From: Waterburya agarophytonicola KI4
GTDB taxonomy: Bacteria; Cyanobacteriota; Cyanobacteriia; Cyanobacteriales; Xenococcaceae
Direction of reading: 5' to 3'
DNA length: 64,000 nt
Assembly (NCBI RefSeq): GCF_020640915.1
Contig: NZ_JADWDC010000001.1
Location: 62,001 to 126,000 of the forward strand
Part shown: positions 7,419 to 16,776 of the stretch, in pieces
Numbering within the stretch: position 1 is the first letter of the stretch
How the letters are laid out: every line of letters begins with the position of its first letter
Notes under the pieces: model-generated
Told to the model about the DNA's origin: nothing
What the model saw: the letters and a program-made list of their open reading frames with translations, nothing else
Database searches by the model: none
Translations under genes and position numbers: made by a program

Positions 7419-10139
7419 TCAAGATCGAGCATTGCCATCCCTCAAAATACGCTCCAAAATCAATTCTAAAGAAGCAATATTAACTAAGATATCTTCTGTT
7501 AGGGAGTTTTGATACATTAGATTGCGGAGTGGCAAACATTCAAAATTTTCTCCTACCAAATAATAATGTTGTAATTGTAGATGTTGAGAGATCGTCCAAT
7601 AATCTGTTCTTTGATAGTTGGGCGAAAATAACTCCACTACTTGAGTATGAGGAGAACAAAAAACCAAATTAGTCAGTCCCGAACCGTGGGGTGCGACAAT
7701 CACCTCTGCATTGACAAATATTGCTACCTGCTCTAGAACAGACATCTCTTCCAAAAAGACAGTTTCAAATCCTCGTTCTGTCAGTAAGCGATCGACTTCT
7801 GACTCGTTAATAATCTGTCTATTCTTACTTTTGGCTCGGCTAATATAGATTTTTTTACCAATATTAATTTCAGTAAGATTAACTAGGGGAATAAAAGTCT
7901 GTCGCAGAAACTCCATTGTCCCAGGAGGAATCCAATCCATATAGCCAGGAAAAGAAGGCACGATCAATTCTTCGGCTTGAATATGACAATGGCGATCGCT
8001 TTCCAAGATCTTATAAGAGGGGATATTTAAAAGTTCTAGAGTTTCTTTTTGATAGGGTTTACTCAAACTATTGACCACAAAACAGTCAATATCTTTTAGT
8101 TCGATTTGACTGCGCTGGATTAATTCAATCCGAGGCAAAATGTCAAACATCCAGTGATAATAAACATGACCCGCTAAACCCGACAACAAAGCTACTTTTC
8201 CATCAATTTTTTCTACAGGAGGAATGCTTTCTAGCTCAAAAATACTATGCTCGTTCCGTTCTTGATAGGGACATTCGGGCAAAAACCAGGGGTAATAGCG
8301 AGATAAGTCTCCCAACAAATAATTATCGGGAGTAATCACTGCCAACGCATCGCAGATAATCCACGAATTTTTTTGCGGTGCAATCCAACTCCTTCCTTGA
8401 GGAATTGTTACCACAAAGGGCAGTCTGCTTTGGATGGGGGCTGGTTGTTCTAAAGAACACTGATAAGCATTTTTGCCAATTTGTAGGGGTTTAAAATGCT
8501 CCATGAGTTTGGTCATGCAGCTATTACAGTTGACTCCACCACAATCTGAATATGCAGTTTTGCCAGGAGGTAGAATATTTAGAGCTTCTGGTTGTCTGAT
8601 GCCTCTAATTGTATTGATTGGGGGAGATACATCGGACCAAACTATTTGAACGTAATCAAAATCTTCTAGCTGACAGTCTCTTACCCAATCTTGAGTGTGA
8701 TGATAAACTTGCTCTGGCAACAGAGATAGATTATGTTCCCTAGCAAACAAACGGGGGAGATTTTCCCATTGTTGAGGGTTCTGCATCTTTTGATTGAGAA
8801 CGGATTCATAACAATCGATCGCCTGTTCCGCATCTTGAGTTTGCTCTAAAATTTTACCTAGCTGGAAACAAATTTGAGGGTATTTTGGCTGCAAATTTAA
8901 ACCAGTTTGATAAATAGCGATCGCCCCATCCCATCTTTGTTGTTTTGCCAGACAATTACCCAGTTTGAGATACAAATCGGCTTTTTCGGGGTGAAGTTGT
9001 AAAGCTTTTTGATAATAAATTTCTGCTTGAGTCAATCCGCGAAACTCAAACAGAACATCTCCCATTTCCTCGTAAGTTTGTCCTAGATAATGATAGGCAA
9101 TCTTATCTTTCTCATCGAGTAATGCCTGAAGAAAACGAGCGCAAGATTTTTTGGCTATAGCTAATAAATCATCGGGTTCTGATGCCAAGAGTCTCTGACA
9201 ATATACCGTCACAAAATCAGGCTGGATTTTAATAATTTTGCGCCATAAATCTAACACCGCTGGTAAATTGCCTAATTTCTGTTCTGCATCGGAACAGTGG
9301 CTATAAGCCAAAATATTAGCTGGTTCTAAAGCGATTACCCGACGATAGCACTCGATCGCCTGGGGATAATTGCCCTGTTGCTGCCAGAGCTTGCCCAAGT
9401 TATGATGAGCCAAAGCCATTTTGGGTTCTAAAACAATAGCATTTTCAAAACTGGAGATCGCCAATCCTGGTTCGTTATTAAGCCAATAAACCTGACCCAA
9501 ATTATTGTGGAGAGTTGCCCAAGTAGGATCGAGATGAATGCCCTTTTGAAAAATTGCGATCGCCAAGTCATATTCTTTTTGTCTGGCATAGGTGCTGCCC
9601 AAATTACTATATGCCCTGACAAAATTGGGCTGCACTACAATTACTTGTTCGTAACTGGCGATCGCAATTTCTAATTCTCCTTTTTGATCATAGAGAACTC
9701 CCAAATTAAAATAAGCAGCACCATAGTCTGGCTTAATTTCTATGGCTTGGTTATAAGCAATAATTGCTGCATTCCAGTCATTTGATTGATGGAGTACCAC
9801 CCCTAGATTGTATTGTAGTTCTGCCCAATCAGGTCTGAGGGCTAAAGCTTGTTGGTAATGCCAAACAGCCCGATCTAGTTTTTTTTGTTTGCTCCACAGC
9901 AAGCCTAATTCTGCATACACTTCTGATTGCTCGATTGTCGTTCCCAGAGTTTTTTGATAGGAACTGATTGCTGCGTTTATATTTCCCTGTCCCACATAAG
10001 CTTTAGCTAAATAAAGATAGAAGTCAACAGCACTAGGATCGAGGGATATCTCTTGCTGACATATTTTTATAACTTGTTCCCATTCTCCTTTGACAAGATG
10101 GGATTTGACACTTTTGATTGAGGATGCGCCTCTGCTCAT
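7419..10139 (-). CDS. TPR repeat protein fused to a GT61-family glycosyltransferase domain
   Basis: 906 residues with ATG at 10139. About twelve TPR units occupy residues 1-475. A Cys-containing linker (GVNCNSCMTKL, near residue 540) leads to a glycosyltransferase family 61 (DUF563) domain from about 610 onward. Diagnostic blocks are DCFVVNSLSKPYQKETL, IVPSFPGYMDWIPPG, KKIYISRAKSKNRQI and the nucleotide-sugar site VIVAPHGSGLTNLVF near the C-terminus. GT61 includes plant and animal xylosyl, arabinosyl and GlcNAc transferases and bacterial capsule enzymes. The TPR-GT arrangement recalls the eukaryotic O-GlcNAc transferase layout, but the catalytic domain is a different family. It heads the run of three TPR-transferase genes and lies directly downstream of a small RTX gene. 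Confidence 0.85.
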   Translation of the reverse strand: MSRGASSIKSVKSHLVKGEWEQVIKICQQEISLDPSAVDFYLYLAKAYVGQGNINAAISSYQKTLGTTIEQSEVYAELGLLWSKQKKLDRAVWHYQQALALRPDWAELQYNLGVVLHQSNDWNAAIIAYNQAIEIKPDYGAAYFNLGVLYDQKGELEIAIASYEQVIVVQPNFVRAYSNLGSTYARQKEYDLAIAIFQKGIHLDPTWATLHNNLGQVYWLNNEPGLAISSFENAIVLEPKMALAHHNLGKLWQQQGNYPQAIECYRRVIALEPANILAYSHCSDAEQKLGNLPAVLDLWRKIIKIQPDFVTVYCQRLLASEPDDLLAIAKKSCARFLQALLDEKDKIAYHYLGQTYEEMGDVLFEFRGLTQAEIYYQKALQLHPEKADLYLKLGNCLAKQQRWDGAIAIYQTGLNLQPKYPQICFQLGKILEQTQDAEQAIDCYESVLNQKMQNPQQWENLPRLFAREHNLSLLPEQVYHHTQDWVRDCQLEDFDYVQIVWSDVSPPINTIRGIRQPEALNILPPGKTAYSDCGGVNCNSCMTKLMEHFKPLQIGKNAYQCSLEQPAPIQSRLPFVVTIPQGRSWIAPQKNSWIICDALAVITPDNYLLGDLSRYYPWFLPECPYQERNEHSIFELESIPPVEKIDGKVALLSGLAGHVYYHWMFDILPRIELIQRSQIELKDIDCFVVNSLSKPYQKETLELLNIPSYKILESDRHCHIQAEELIVPSFPGYMDWIPPGTMEFLRQTFIPLVNLTEINIGKKIYISRAKSKNRQIINESEVDRLLTERGFETVFLEEMSVLEQVAIFVNAEVIVAPHGSGLTNLVFCSPHTQVVELFSPNYQRTDYWTISQHLQLQHYYLVGENFECLPLRNLMYQNSLTEDILVNIASLELILERILRDGNARS

Positions 10140-10226
10140 TGACAGTAAATGGAATAACCCACGCTTAAAATTACAAAATAACTTAGAAAACTAAATAATT
10201 ATATTTAATTGGTATCTCAATATACT

Positions 10227-10258
10227 ATTAGACCCACAACTTAAGTCGTGGGTCTAAT
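10227..10258. terminator. 32-bp near-perfect palindrome, likely bidirectional terminator or REP-like element
   Basis: The arms ATTAGACCCAC and GTGGGTCTAAT flank an almost fully self-complementary centre (ACTTAAGT) with only one mismatched pair. It lies between the 3' end of the small RTX gene (10307) and the 5' end of the TPR-GT61 gene (10139). It has no long T run on either strand, so it may be a weak terminator or a REP-like palindrome. Confidence 0.5.
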
Positions 10259-10306
10259 AAAACACTATTCTAATAGTACCGATTCAATAATGGAAATCTA
10301 ACTTAT

Positions 10307-10942
10307 TTATAGTAGTTCCCAAGAATCCTTATCTGCATTAAATTCTATGGTCACGTCTTGACCACCACCAATATCTATCGCTTCTTGACCGTTAACTGAA
10401 ACAATTCCGTTTTCAGTATTGTAGTCGACACTGTCGGTTGCCCCAAGACCAAATATTTTGATCGTATCAGCAAAGCCATCGTCTTTGAAATCGACGATGG
10501 TATCGACTCCAGTTCCCAATTCAGCAGCCACAAATTGGAAAATATCATCTCCAGTACCACCTCGGAGGGTATCGCCCACTGGATTGCCGTCATCGTCAAA
10601 GCCACCAAAACCGCCGATCAAGACATCATTTCCAGCACCACCAGCGATAAAGTCTGCACCAACACCACCTTTGATGATGTCGTCTCCTATACCTCCTCTA
10701 AAGGTATCATCCCCCGCACCACCAGTAATGACGTCGTCTCCACCTCCAGCGAAAACCTTTGCATCCCCTGCACCAGTAGTAATCATATCCATCATCGAAC
10801 CGCCATTGATCCCAACTTTGGCGTCGCCTTTGATTTCAATAATATTTTCTTCACCTTGTTGACCAACAACATTTATTCCGCCATCGGCATTTGGTGTTTC
10901 TTGCAAAAAATCAGTGTTCTCTGGGCTAACAATAGTTGACAT
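10307..10942 (-). CDS. Small RTX (hemolysin-type Ca2+-binding repeat) secreted protein, paralogue 1
   Basis: 211 residues. A glycine-aspartate nonapeptide block at about 55-135 (GGGDDVITGGAGDDTF and similar) forms Ca2+-binding parallel beta-roll turns. A serralysin-like C-terminal region follows (DDIFQFVAAEL, TIVDFKDDGFADTIKIFGLG). The chain ends in DKDSWELL, acidic then hydrophobic, as in type I secretion signals. There is no N-terminal signal peptide. The ATG at 10942 is preceded by AAGGAG at a good distance. It resembles the proteins at 38543-39214 and 39652-40269 in size and layout. The expected route is out of the cell through an HlyB/HlyD/TolC-type channel, none of which is encoded here. 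It could be a surface-layer or matrix subunit and a substrate of the neighbouring transferases; that part is inference. Confidence 0.85.
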   Translation of the reverse strand: MSTIVSPENTDFLQETPNADGGINVVGQQGEENIIEIKGDAKVGINGGSMMDMITTGAGDAKVFAGGGDDVITGGAGDDTFRGGIGDDIIKGGVGADFIAGGAGNDVLIGGFGGFDDDGNPVGDTLRGGTGDDIFQFVAAELGTGVDTIVDFKDDGFADTIKIFGLGATDSVDYNTENGIVSVNGQEAIDIGGGQDVTIEFNADKDSWELL

Positions 10943-11610
10943 AATAAAAACTCCTTTTTGTAATGTTTAACATAACTAAAAAACATCTTTTTCGAAAAAC
11001 AAATCTCAAGCAATTATATGATAAATCATATTTATTTCAATCCTAGTAAGGTAGAACACAAAAGCAGAAAAAAAGCTATATGTCATATATTACTTTTTAT
11101 ATATTGTGTCTATTTTTGTGTAAATGTCAATGATAAATACCGCAAAATATTCATCTTTAAAAATATCAGCAAAAAATATATCACAAATATTTTAATGGTT
11201 AAAGTTATTATCCAGTAAAGAATTGTGGGTGTCAAAAAAAACAACCAGATTAAATGCTTAAGTAGTAATACTTAAAAATAAACATAAAAATAAAATAATT
11301 TAAAAGCAATTAAATAAAAATACTTATATCGCCATTTTATCGATCTTGATAATCATTAAGATCGATAAAATATTTATTTGTTGTTCAAATTTAAGATCCA
11401 ACTCTAGTTGATCGTGAAACTGACTAAGTAATAACTCATAAAAAATATTTTAAACCAATTAAAAAAAACAAAGAATGGCGATTAATACGGAGGTCAATTG
11501 GGTAGACTTTAAACTAGAGAATAAAAAAATAGCGGTCAATTGTGACAGACTGCTAATGATTAAGTCAAAATTAAAGAGAAAAATTACATATGAGTAGGAT
11601 TAAACTCTGA
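10943..11610. other. AT-rich divergent intergenic region
   Basis: 668 bases between the divergent starts of the small RTX gene and the GT2 gene. It holds a perfect hairpin at 11334-11371 and long A/T tracts. A 66-codon open frame on the plus strand (11018-11218) has a low-complexity Ile/Lys/Phe-rich product and no homology I recognise, so I do not call it. Promoters for both flanking genes should lie here, but I could not single out a convincing one. Confidence 0.6.
11334..11371. repeat. Perfect 14-bp inverted repeat (hairpin)
   Basis: ATTTTATCGATCTT (11334-11347) and AAGATCGATAAAAT (11358-11371) are exact reverse complements around a 10-base spacer. No gene ends nearby, since both neighbours start from this region. 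It is therefore either an operator-like site, a terminator for an unseen RNA, or a mobile palindromic repeat. Confidence 0.6.
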
Positions 11611-12624
11611 ATGATGGAATCGATCGATGGCGAGCCTACTGTTGGCGTAATAATTCCGAGCTATAATTGCGATCGCTATATTGTCCAAGCAATAGAAAGT
11701 GTCTTACAACAGGAAGGCTGTAGCTATGAAGTGTTGGTCATTGACGATGGTTCGACCGACTCAACCGAACAAGTTTTGATGCCCTATCGCGATCGCATTC
11801 GCTATATCAAACAGAAAAACCAAGGAGTTGCAGCAGCTCGCAATCACGGTATAGCAGTAGCCCAAGCCAATCTAATTGCTTTTCTCGATGCCGATGATTA
11901 TTTTGCTCCAGGAAAACTAGCTCGACAGGCGGAGATTTTGATGCAGCGTCCCGATGTCGGTATAGTTCATAGTGGTTGGCAGCGAGTTGATGCAGAGGGA
12001 AACAAATTATTAGATGTCTGTCCTTGGGAATATATTCCTGAGTTGGATCTAGAAAATTGGCTGCGCTGGAAACCAGTTTTGCCCAGTGCCATGATGTTTC
12101 GTCGAGAATGGTTGCAATATGTTGGAGGTTTCGATCCTCGTTTTCCTCCCGCAGAAGATACCAACTTGGTACTCAAACTCGCCCTCAAAGGCTGCAAAAC
12201 TGTTTGGCTACGAGAAGTTACCGTATACTATCGCCAACACGATGCTAGTGCCATGCACAAAGGTTTGCCCCAAGCTCTCTCTCTGACAGCAGTTACAGAC
12301 GATTTCTTTGCTCAACCCGATTTACCCGATCGCCTGCGGTTAATGGAGCAATCTGTCCGCTATGGTACGTTAGTCTGGATTGCTTGGTATCTCCACTTTA
12401 CGGGACATCAAACAGAAACTATAGAATATCTCAAGCAAGCTTGGCATTATCGCCCCAATTCGGGAATGACAACGGTAGTCAGTTGGATTGAAAGCTTTGC
12501 TGAATTTTCTAGTAATTGGGGAGTAAAGTTTAACGCCTACAGCTTAACTAGCTCTGATGAATGGCAGAAGTTCCTTCGATGGCTAATTGAAGAGCAGAGA
12601 ATTCAGGTAGAAGGGGATCGATAA
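11611..12624 (+). CDS. Family 2 glycosyltransferase
   Basis: 337 residues. The GT-A fold starts at once with VGVIIPSYNCDRYI (about 10-23). VLVIDDGSTDST binds the nucleotide sugar and LIAFLDADDYF carries the DxD metal site near residue 92. FPPAEDTNLVLKLALKG is the usual ED acceptor/base motif. No membrane segment is visible, so it acts in the cytoplasm, transferring a sugar from a nucleotide donor to a glycan or protein acceptor. It is divergent from the small RTX gene and closes the first surface-modification island. A start two codons further in (adjacent ATG codons) is possible. Donor and acceptor cannot be predicted. Confidence 0.88.
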   Translation: MMESIDGEPTVGVIIPSYNCDRYIVQAIESVLQQEGCSYEVLVIDDGSTDSTEQVLMPYRDRIRYIKQKNQGVAAARNHGIAVAQANLIAFLDADDYFAPGKLARQAEILMQRPDVGIVHSGWQRVDAEGNKLLDVCPWEYIPELDLENWLRWKPVLPSAMMFRREWLQYVGGFDPRFPPAEDTNLVLKLALKGCKTVWLREVTVYYRQHDASAMHKGLPQALSLTAVTDDFFAQPDLPDRLRLMEQSVRYGTLVWIAWYLHFTGHQTETIEYLKQAWHYRPNSGMTTVVSWIESFAEFSSNWGVKFNAYSLTSSDEWQKFLRWLIEEQRIQVEGDR

Positions 12625-12763
12625 TCGATCGCTGTGTGGTTGACCAAATCATAATAAAAGATCGATGATAGACGAACGTCAACTATATATTTTTCGGTTA
12701 AATTAAAGCCTTGAAGGATTAGCTTCACGTCACACTTAGGTTTCCACACATCCCGTATTTTTT

Positions 12764-14098
12764 ATGACTATTGCTCGGACAATTTGTATAGGGTTTTTGG
12801 TTCTGATCGTCATTGGAACAGTACTCCTGATGATGCCTTTTGCTACGGCTTCAGGAGATTGGAATAGTTTTGTGGTAGCTTTGTTCACTTCTACTTCTGC
12901 TGTCTGCGTTACGGGCTTGGCGGTAGTAGATACGGGAAGCGATTTTTCTTTCTGGGGACAATTAACTATTTTGCTGCTAATTCAAGTTGGTGGCTTGGGT
13001 TATATGATGACCACTACTTTTTTGATTTTACTTCTGGGCAGAAAATTCGATCTGAGACAGAAATTTGCCATTCAAGAATCATTCGATCGCCCGTTTTTGC
13101 AGGGTAGTAACAATTTAGTGCGATCGATTATTGCCACCACAGCGATCTTTGAAATTACAGGTATCTTATTACTCTTAAACACTTTTGTCCGCGAGTTTGG
13201 TTGGTCTGGGGGTTTGTGGTATTCAATTTTTCATAGTATCAGTGCTTGGAATAATGCGGGGTTTAGTCTCTTTTCTGATAGTTTAGTTGGCTACCGTTCC
13301 TCTTGGGTAATCAATTTAGTGATTCCTGGCTTAGTTATTTTTGGCGGAATTGGCTATCAGGTAATTATTGAGATGTATTTGTGGTCGATCGATAAAATCA
13401 AGGGAAAATCCGAGAGATTTTGTTTTTCCCTCAATTTTAAAGTAGTCGTCAGCACTACCGCATTGCTTTTAATAGTAGGAACGATCGCGTTTTTCTTCAC
13501 CGAATTACACAATTCTGCTACTTTAGGTGATTTTAATTTTCAAGATAAATTTCTCGCTGCTTGGTTTCAGTCTATGAGTACTCGAACCGCAGGATTTAAT
13601 AGCATTGACTTGGGTAACATGACCACCGCAGGATTATTTATCACTATGGGCTTTATGTTTATTGGAGCGAGTCCTAGCGGTACGGGAGGCGGAATCAAAA
13701 CCACTACCTTTAGAATTTTATATAACAGCACCAAATCGGTCTTACGGGGTAAAAATGAAGTAGTTTTATATCAAAGAGAAGTCCCCAGCACTCTAATCCT
13801 CAAAGCAGTAGCAGTAGTATTTGGTACGGCTGCATCAATTGTCTTGGTGACTATTTTGATTTCTGCCATTGATACAGAATTTGATTTTTTACCAATTCTG
13901 TTTGAAGTTATTTCGGCTTTTGCCACAGTTGGCTTATCTACGGGAATTACTTCTAGTTTTGCCGTAGCCTCGAAAATGATTTTGGTGTTGGCGATGTATA
14001 TTGGTCGAGTTAGCATTTTGATGGTTATTGCAGCTATTATTGGCGATCCTAGCCCTAGTAGTTTGCAATATCCCGAAGAGAATCTGTTGGTCGGTTAA
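12764..14098 (+). CDS. ktrB: KtrB-type potassium uptake channel subunit (TrkH/KtrB family)
   Basis: 444 residues of alternating membrane helices and pore loops, in the inner membrane. Four filter loops with the key glycine are visible: AVCVTGLAVVDTG, SAWNNAGFSLF, STRTAGFNSIDLG and ISAFATVGLSTGIT. The glycine/threonine-rich internal gate stretch SGTGGGIKTTT lies between loops 3 and 4. The family forms a dimer that moves K+, often with Na+ dependence, and is gated by a cytoplasmic KtrA ring. The ktrA gene follows 101 bases downstream on the same strand. In cyanobacteria Ktr uptake supports osmotic adaptation. Family assignment is secure. Confidence 0.93.
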   Translation: MTIARTICIGFLVLIVIGTVLLMMPFATASGDWNSFVVALFTSTSAVCVTGLAVVDTGSDFSFWGQLTILLLIQVGGLGYMMTTTFLILLLGRKFDLRQKFAIQESFDRPFLQGSNNLVRSIIATTAIFEITGILLLLNTFVREFGWSGGLWYSIFHSISAWNNAGFSLFSDSLVGYRSSWVINLVIPGLVIFGGIGYQVIIEMYLWSIDKIKGKSERFCFSLNFKVVVSTTALLLIVGTIAFFFTELHNSATLGDFNFQDKFLAAWFQSMSTRTAGFNSIDLGNMTTAGLFITMGFMFIGASPSGTGGGIKTTTFRILYNSTKSVLRGKNEVVLYQREVPSTLILKAVAVVFGTAASIVLVTILISAIDTEFDFLPILFEVISAFATVGLSTGITSSFAVASKMILVLAMYIGRVSILMVIAAIIGDPSPSSLQYPEENLLVG

Positions 14099-14199
14099 AA
14101 ACTCGATCGTGGCAAAGTGAGAAAAAGTTATCTTAATTAAAATCCATAGATTACAATGCCAATAGTTAGAATTATTCAGTTAGGAAGCAGAGGCAACAA

Positions 14200-14889
14200 T
14201 TGAAATCTCTCAATTTTTTAACTAACTCTCGTAGCAAAAACCGTCAGTTTGCTGTTATCGGCTTAGGACGCTTTGGTAGAGCCGTATGTACTTCTTTGCA
14301 TAAAATGGGTTACGAGGTTTTGGGGACAGACATCGACCAAAAGTTAGTAACTCAAGTCTTGACTCAAAAAGTTGCCTCTCACGCCATTCAACTCGATTCT
14401 ACCGAGCCTGAATCTCTCAAAGAAGCTGGTATTTTTGAGATGGATACGGTAATTGTAGCAATTGGCAACTACCTTCAAGAAAGTATTATTACTACTCTCA
14501 ATGTGAAAGAGGCGGGAGTAGAACAAGTAGTGGCAAAAGCATCATCGGAAATTCACGGCAAAGTCTTGCGCAGAGTTGGGGCAGATCGAGTAGTTTTCCC
14601 TGAATACGAAGCAGGCTGCGCTTTGGCAATTAACTTAACTCAACCCGCATTTCTCGAACGTTTTGAATTAGATACAGAAAATAGTATTGTCGAGGTCTTA
14701 GTACCAGAAGCATTTCATGGTAAAACTCTATCCCAGTTAGACTTACGCAAGTGCTATGGGGTAAACGTTCTGGCAATTGGTAATGGAGAAAAATTTATCA
14801 CCAACCCCAACCCAGGACAAGTACTAAAAAAAGGCTTGGTGATGGTGGTGATTGGCGATAACAAAAACTTACAAAAATTACCGATATGA
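14200..14889 (+). CDS. ktrA: KtrA-type regulatory subunit of the K+ uptake system (RCK domains)
   Basis: 229 residues. An N-terminal RCK_N Rossmann domain shows the NAD(H)/ATP-binding GLGRFGRAV glycine motif at about residues 22-30 and an acidic end of strand 2 (LGTDID). An RCK_C domain fills the last ~80 residues. The start is a TTG at 14200 preceded by a purine-rich AGGAAGCAGAGG. No ATG gives a full-length domain. The protein forms an octameric ring that docks on KtrB and gates it according to ATP/ADP binding. In Firmicutes the RCK_C domain also binds c-di-AMP. A diadenylate-cyclase-domain gene lies at 44531-46012 in this window, but there is no direct evidence for a link. Confidence 0.92.
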   Translation: MKSLNFLTNSRSKNRQFAVIGLGRFGRAVCTSLHKMGYEVLGTDIDQKLVTQVLTQKVASHAIQLDSTEPESLKEAGIFEMDTVIVAIGNYLQESIITTLNVKEAGVEQVVAKASSEIHGKVLRRVGADRVVFPEYEAGCALAINLTQPAFLERFELDTENSIVEVLVPEAFHGKTLSQLDLRKCYGVNVLAIGNGEKFITNPNPGQVLKKGLVMVVIGDNKNLQKLPI

Positions 14890-14914
14890 AAAACTAATCC
14901 CAAACGGTCATAAT

Positions 14915-16735
14915 CTATTTTTTACATGGTGTTTTAGTTCTTGGTGGTGCGGGATAATCCCCTCGTTGCTCGTAGGTATAACACAAGCCACTATCGCCAT
15001 CTTCTAAAACTAAATTATCGGGGATGGTGTCATTGGGATTTGGTGCGGGCCATCTTTTGAAAATTTCTATCTTTAATTTCTTGATATATGGGTCATTAAC
15101 TTTTGTCTTGGCTGGCTTGGGAGTGATGCCATATTCTTCTATTTTGGCTGTAAAAGAATCAAGGGTATCTTGGGGGACTCCATAATCAGCAGTGATGCCA
15201 GAAGCAGGGGAGAAATTTAGATTCTGAGGATCAACAAAGACACTATTTGCCTGAGTTACATTATCTTTAATTGCTTCAGCATCTAGAGCTGGCACGGCAT
15301 AATTGTTGCTGATTCCTTCATAAAGATCGTTTTGACCATTGTTAAAAACTTTGAGTGTTTGTCTGTCGGGGAGGGCGTGAAACAGATTTTTTTTAATTAC
15401 ATTAGGCTGTGGATTTGAATTGGGATCGGGCGGTTGTAATGATAGTTCGCCACTGCCATCGACTGCTTGAGCATTTTGATAGAAAGAATTATTACGGATG
15501 GTGCTATTGGCAATAGTGTTTAGTCCCAAGCCCGCTTTGCCGTTATACATTACAAGATTATTTTCTGCTAAAAAGCGACCGTAGAACAACCCTTCCGTAT
15601 TTTGCATATGCAAACCATTTCCCTCATCAATTTCTAATTTGACAAAGCCCTTACTAAAAACGTGGGAAATCATTGAAGACTGGTTACCAAATACGAGATT
15701 TCCCGTCATGGTCATTTTAAAATCCGTGGGATTATTTTGGTCTGGGGTTGCGGGTTTGGAGTTGGCAAAACCATGAGTCCCAGCAAAAGACCACCAAGCA
15801 TTATTGTAGACAACGCTATCTTTGAGGGTAATATTCGCCCCACCATTGTTGCTCACTCCCGCCCCGGGAAAGTCCCGCACAATACAGTCTACAATCTCGA
15901 TCTCAAAAGAGGTATTCATGGCAATACCCTGTCCTTTAATTTCGTTGGAGGCATCCGTATCATCCCACCAAAGTTTCAGAGTTTGATCTGGATCTATTTG
16001 TTGCGCTGTACCCTGAAATTCAATTCCTTGAATTTTCCAGTAAGATGCACCCTTGAAAACAATGCCATTAACGTCTGACTTTAACTTTACATATTCATTA
16101 CCGTGGGGTCGGATGATAATTTCTTGACCTGGGCTTCCTGAATTGGTAATGCGAGCGAGATTATTTCTGCGTCCGATGAAACTATTACCAAACCCCTCAT
16201 TAGTATAAGTTCCCCCACGCAGGTAAATTGTGTCTCCAGGCTGTGCCAGGCTAGCAGCTTTGTGAAGGGATAGTAATGGTTGGTCTACGCTTATACCAGA
16301 ATTGTTATCATTGCCATTGGGTGCAAGATAGATAGCGTTTTGTGATGTGGTTGTACCCGCCTGGACGGTAAAAGTAATGGGGGTTTCTGATTGTTGTCCG
16401 TCGAGGGTGCGAAGGATGGTTGCAGTTTGAGTCCCCGATTGATTACTGGCAGGTGTCCAGTGTAAATGACCGCTGCCGTATTGAATTGCCATTCCAGTGG
16501 GAGCATTTTTTAAGGAATATCTCGCTCCTTGACTCGCACCAGATACTATACAGGCATATTCTTCACCTACGGTGAGATTTGTGTTGCATGACACTACGGG
16601 CAAGCTTGCTAGTAAGCTTTTTTCTATCGTTGTATCTCGAAGGTTATTTTTATTGATAAAAGTTTCTGCCAAAACAGTATTACTGTTAATTAAAATACTA
16701 ATAATTGCTGTAACCCAAGTAACTTTTTGATTCAT
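14915..16735 (-). CDS. Exported right-handed beta-helix protein with an N-terminal Ig-like domain
   Basis: 606 residues. It begins with a signal peptide (hydrophobic stretch WVTAIISILINSNTVLA, cleavage near residue 24). A short Ig-like domain (about 48-130, NAPTGMAIQYGSGHLHWTP) resembles the putative-Ig module of secreted bacterial proteins. From about 135 the motif IYLAPNGNDNNSG opens a parallel beta-helix, with repeated Asn-ladder turns such as IVDCIVRDFPGAGVSNNGG and STIRNNSFYQNAQAV up to about 520. Such proteins are polysaccharide lyases, epimerases or structural adhesins. I cannot name catalytic residues. It lies downstream of a PEP-CTERM-like gene and an FG-GAP/RTX gene on the same strand, forming a set of surface proteins. 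Confidence 0.8.
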   Translation of the reverse strand: MNQKVTWVTAIISILINSNTVLAETFINKNNLRDTTIEKSLLASLPVVSCNTNLTVGEEYACIVSGASQGARYSLKNAPTGMAIQYGSGHLHWTPASNQSGTQTATILRTLDGQQSETPITFTVQAGTTTSQNAIYLAPNGNDNNSGISVDQPLLSLHKAASLAQPGDTIYLRGGTYTNEGFGNSFIGRRNNLARITNSGSPGQEIIIRPHGNEYVKLKSDVNGIVFKGASYWKIQGIEFQGTAQQIDPDQTLKLWWDDTDASNEIKGQGIAMNTSFEIEIVDCIVRDFPGAGVSNNGGANITLKDSVVYNNAWWSFAGTHGFANSKPATPDQNNPTDFKMTMTGNLVFGNQSSMISHVFSKGFVKLEIDEGNGLHMQNTEGLFYGRFLAENNLVMYNGKAGLGLNTIANSTIRNNSFYQNAQAVDGSGELSLQPPDPNSNPQPNVIKKNLFHALPDRQTLKVFNNGQNDLYEGISNNYAVPALDAEAIKDNVTQANSVFVDPQNLNFSPASGITADYGVPQDTLDSFTAKIEEYGITPKPAKTKVNDPYIKKLKIEIFKRWPAPNPNDTIPDNLVLEDGDSGLCYTYEQRGDYPAPPRTKTPCKK

Positions 16736-16776
16736 TATTATTTCCTATAATAATATTTGTATTTTGCCAGTCTCGA

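Noticed and set aside
3764-10139. Three TPR-transferase genes as a eukaryotic-type O-GlcNAc transferase system
   Set aside because: The catalytic domains are GT61, sulfotransferase and methyltransferase, not GT41; only the TPR layout is similar.
10458-10939. Two 134-codon plus-strand frames opposite the small RTX gene
   Set aside because: They are antisense shadows of the repeated Gly-Asp codons; composition (Pro/Ser-rich) follows from the RTX repeats. The same holds for the frames opposite the other RTX genes at 38547-39350 and 39829-40218.
11018-11218. 66-codon frame in AT-rich DNA
   Set aside because: Low-complexity Ile/Lys/Phe-rich product, no ribosome-binding site and no family; typical of AT-rich chance frames.
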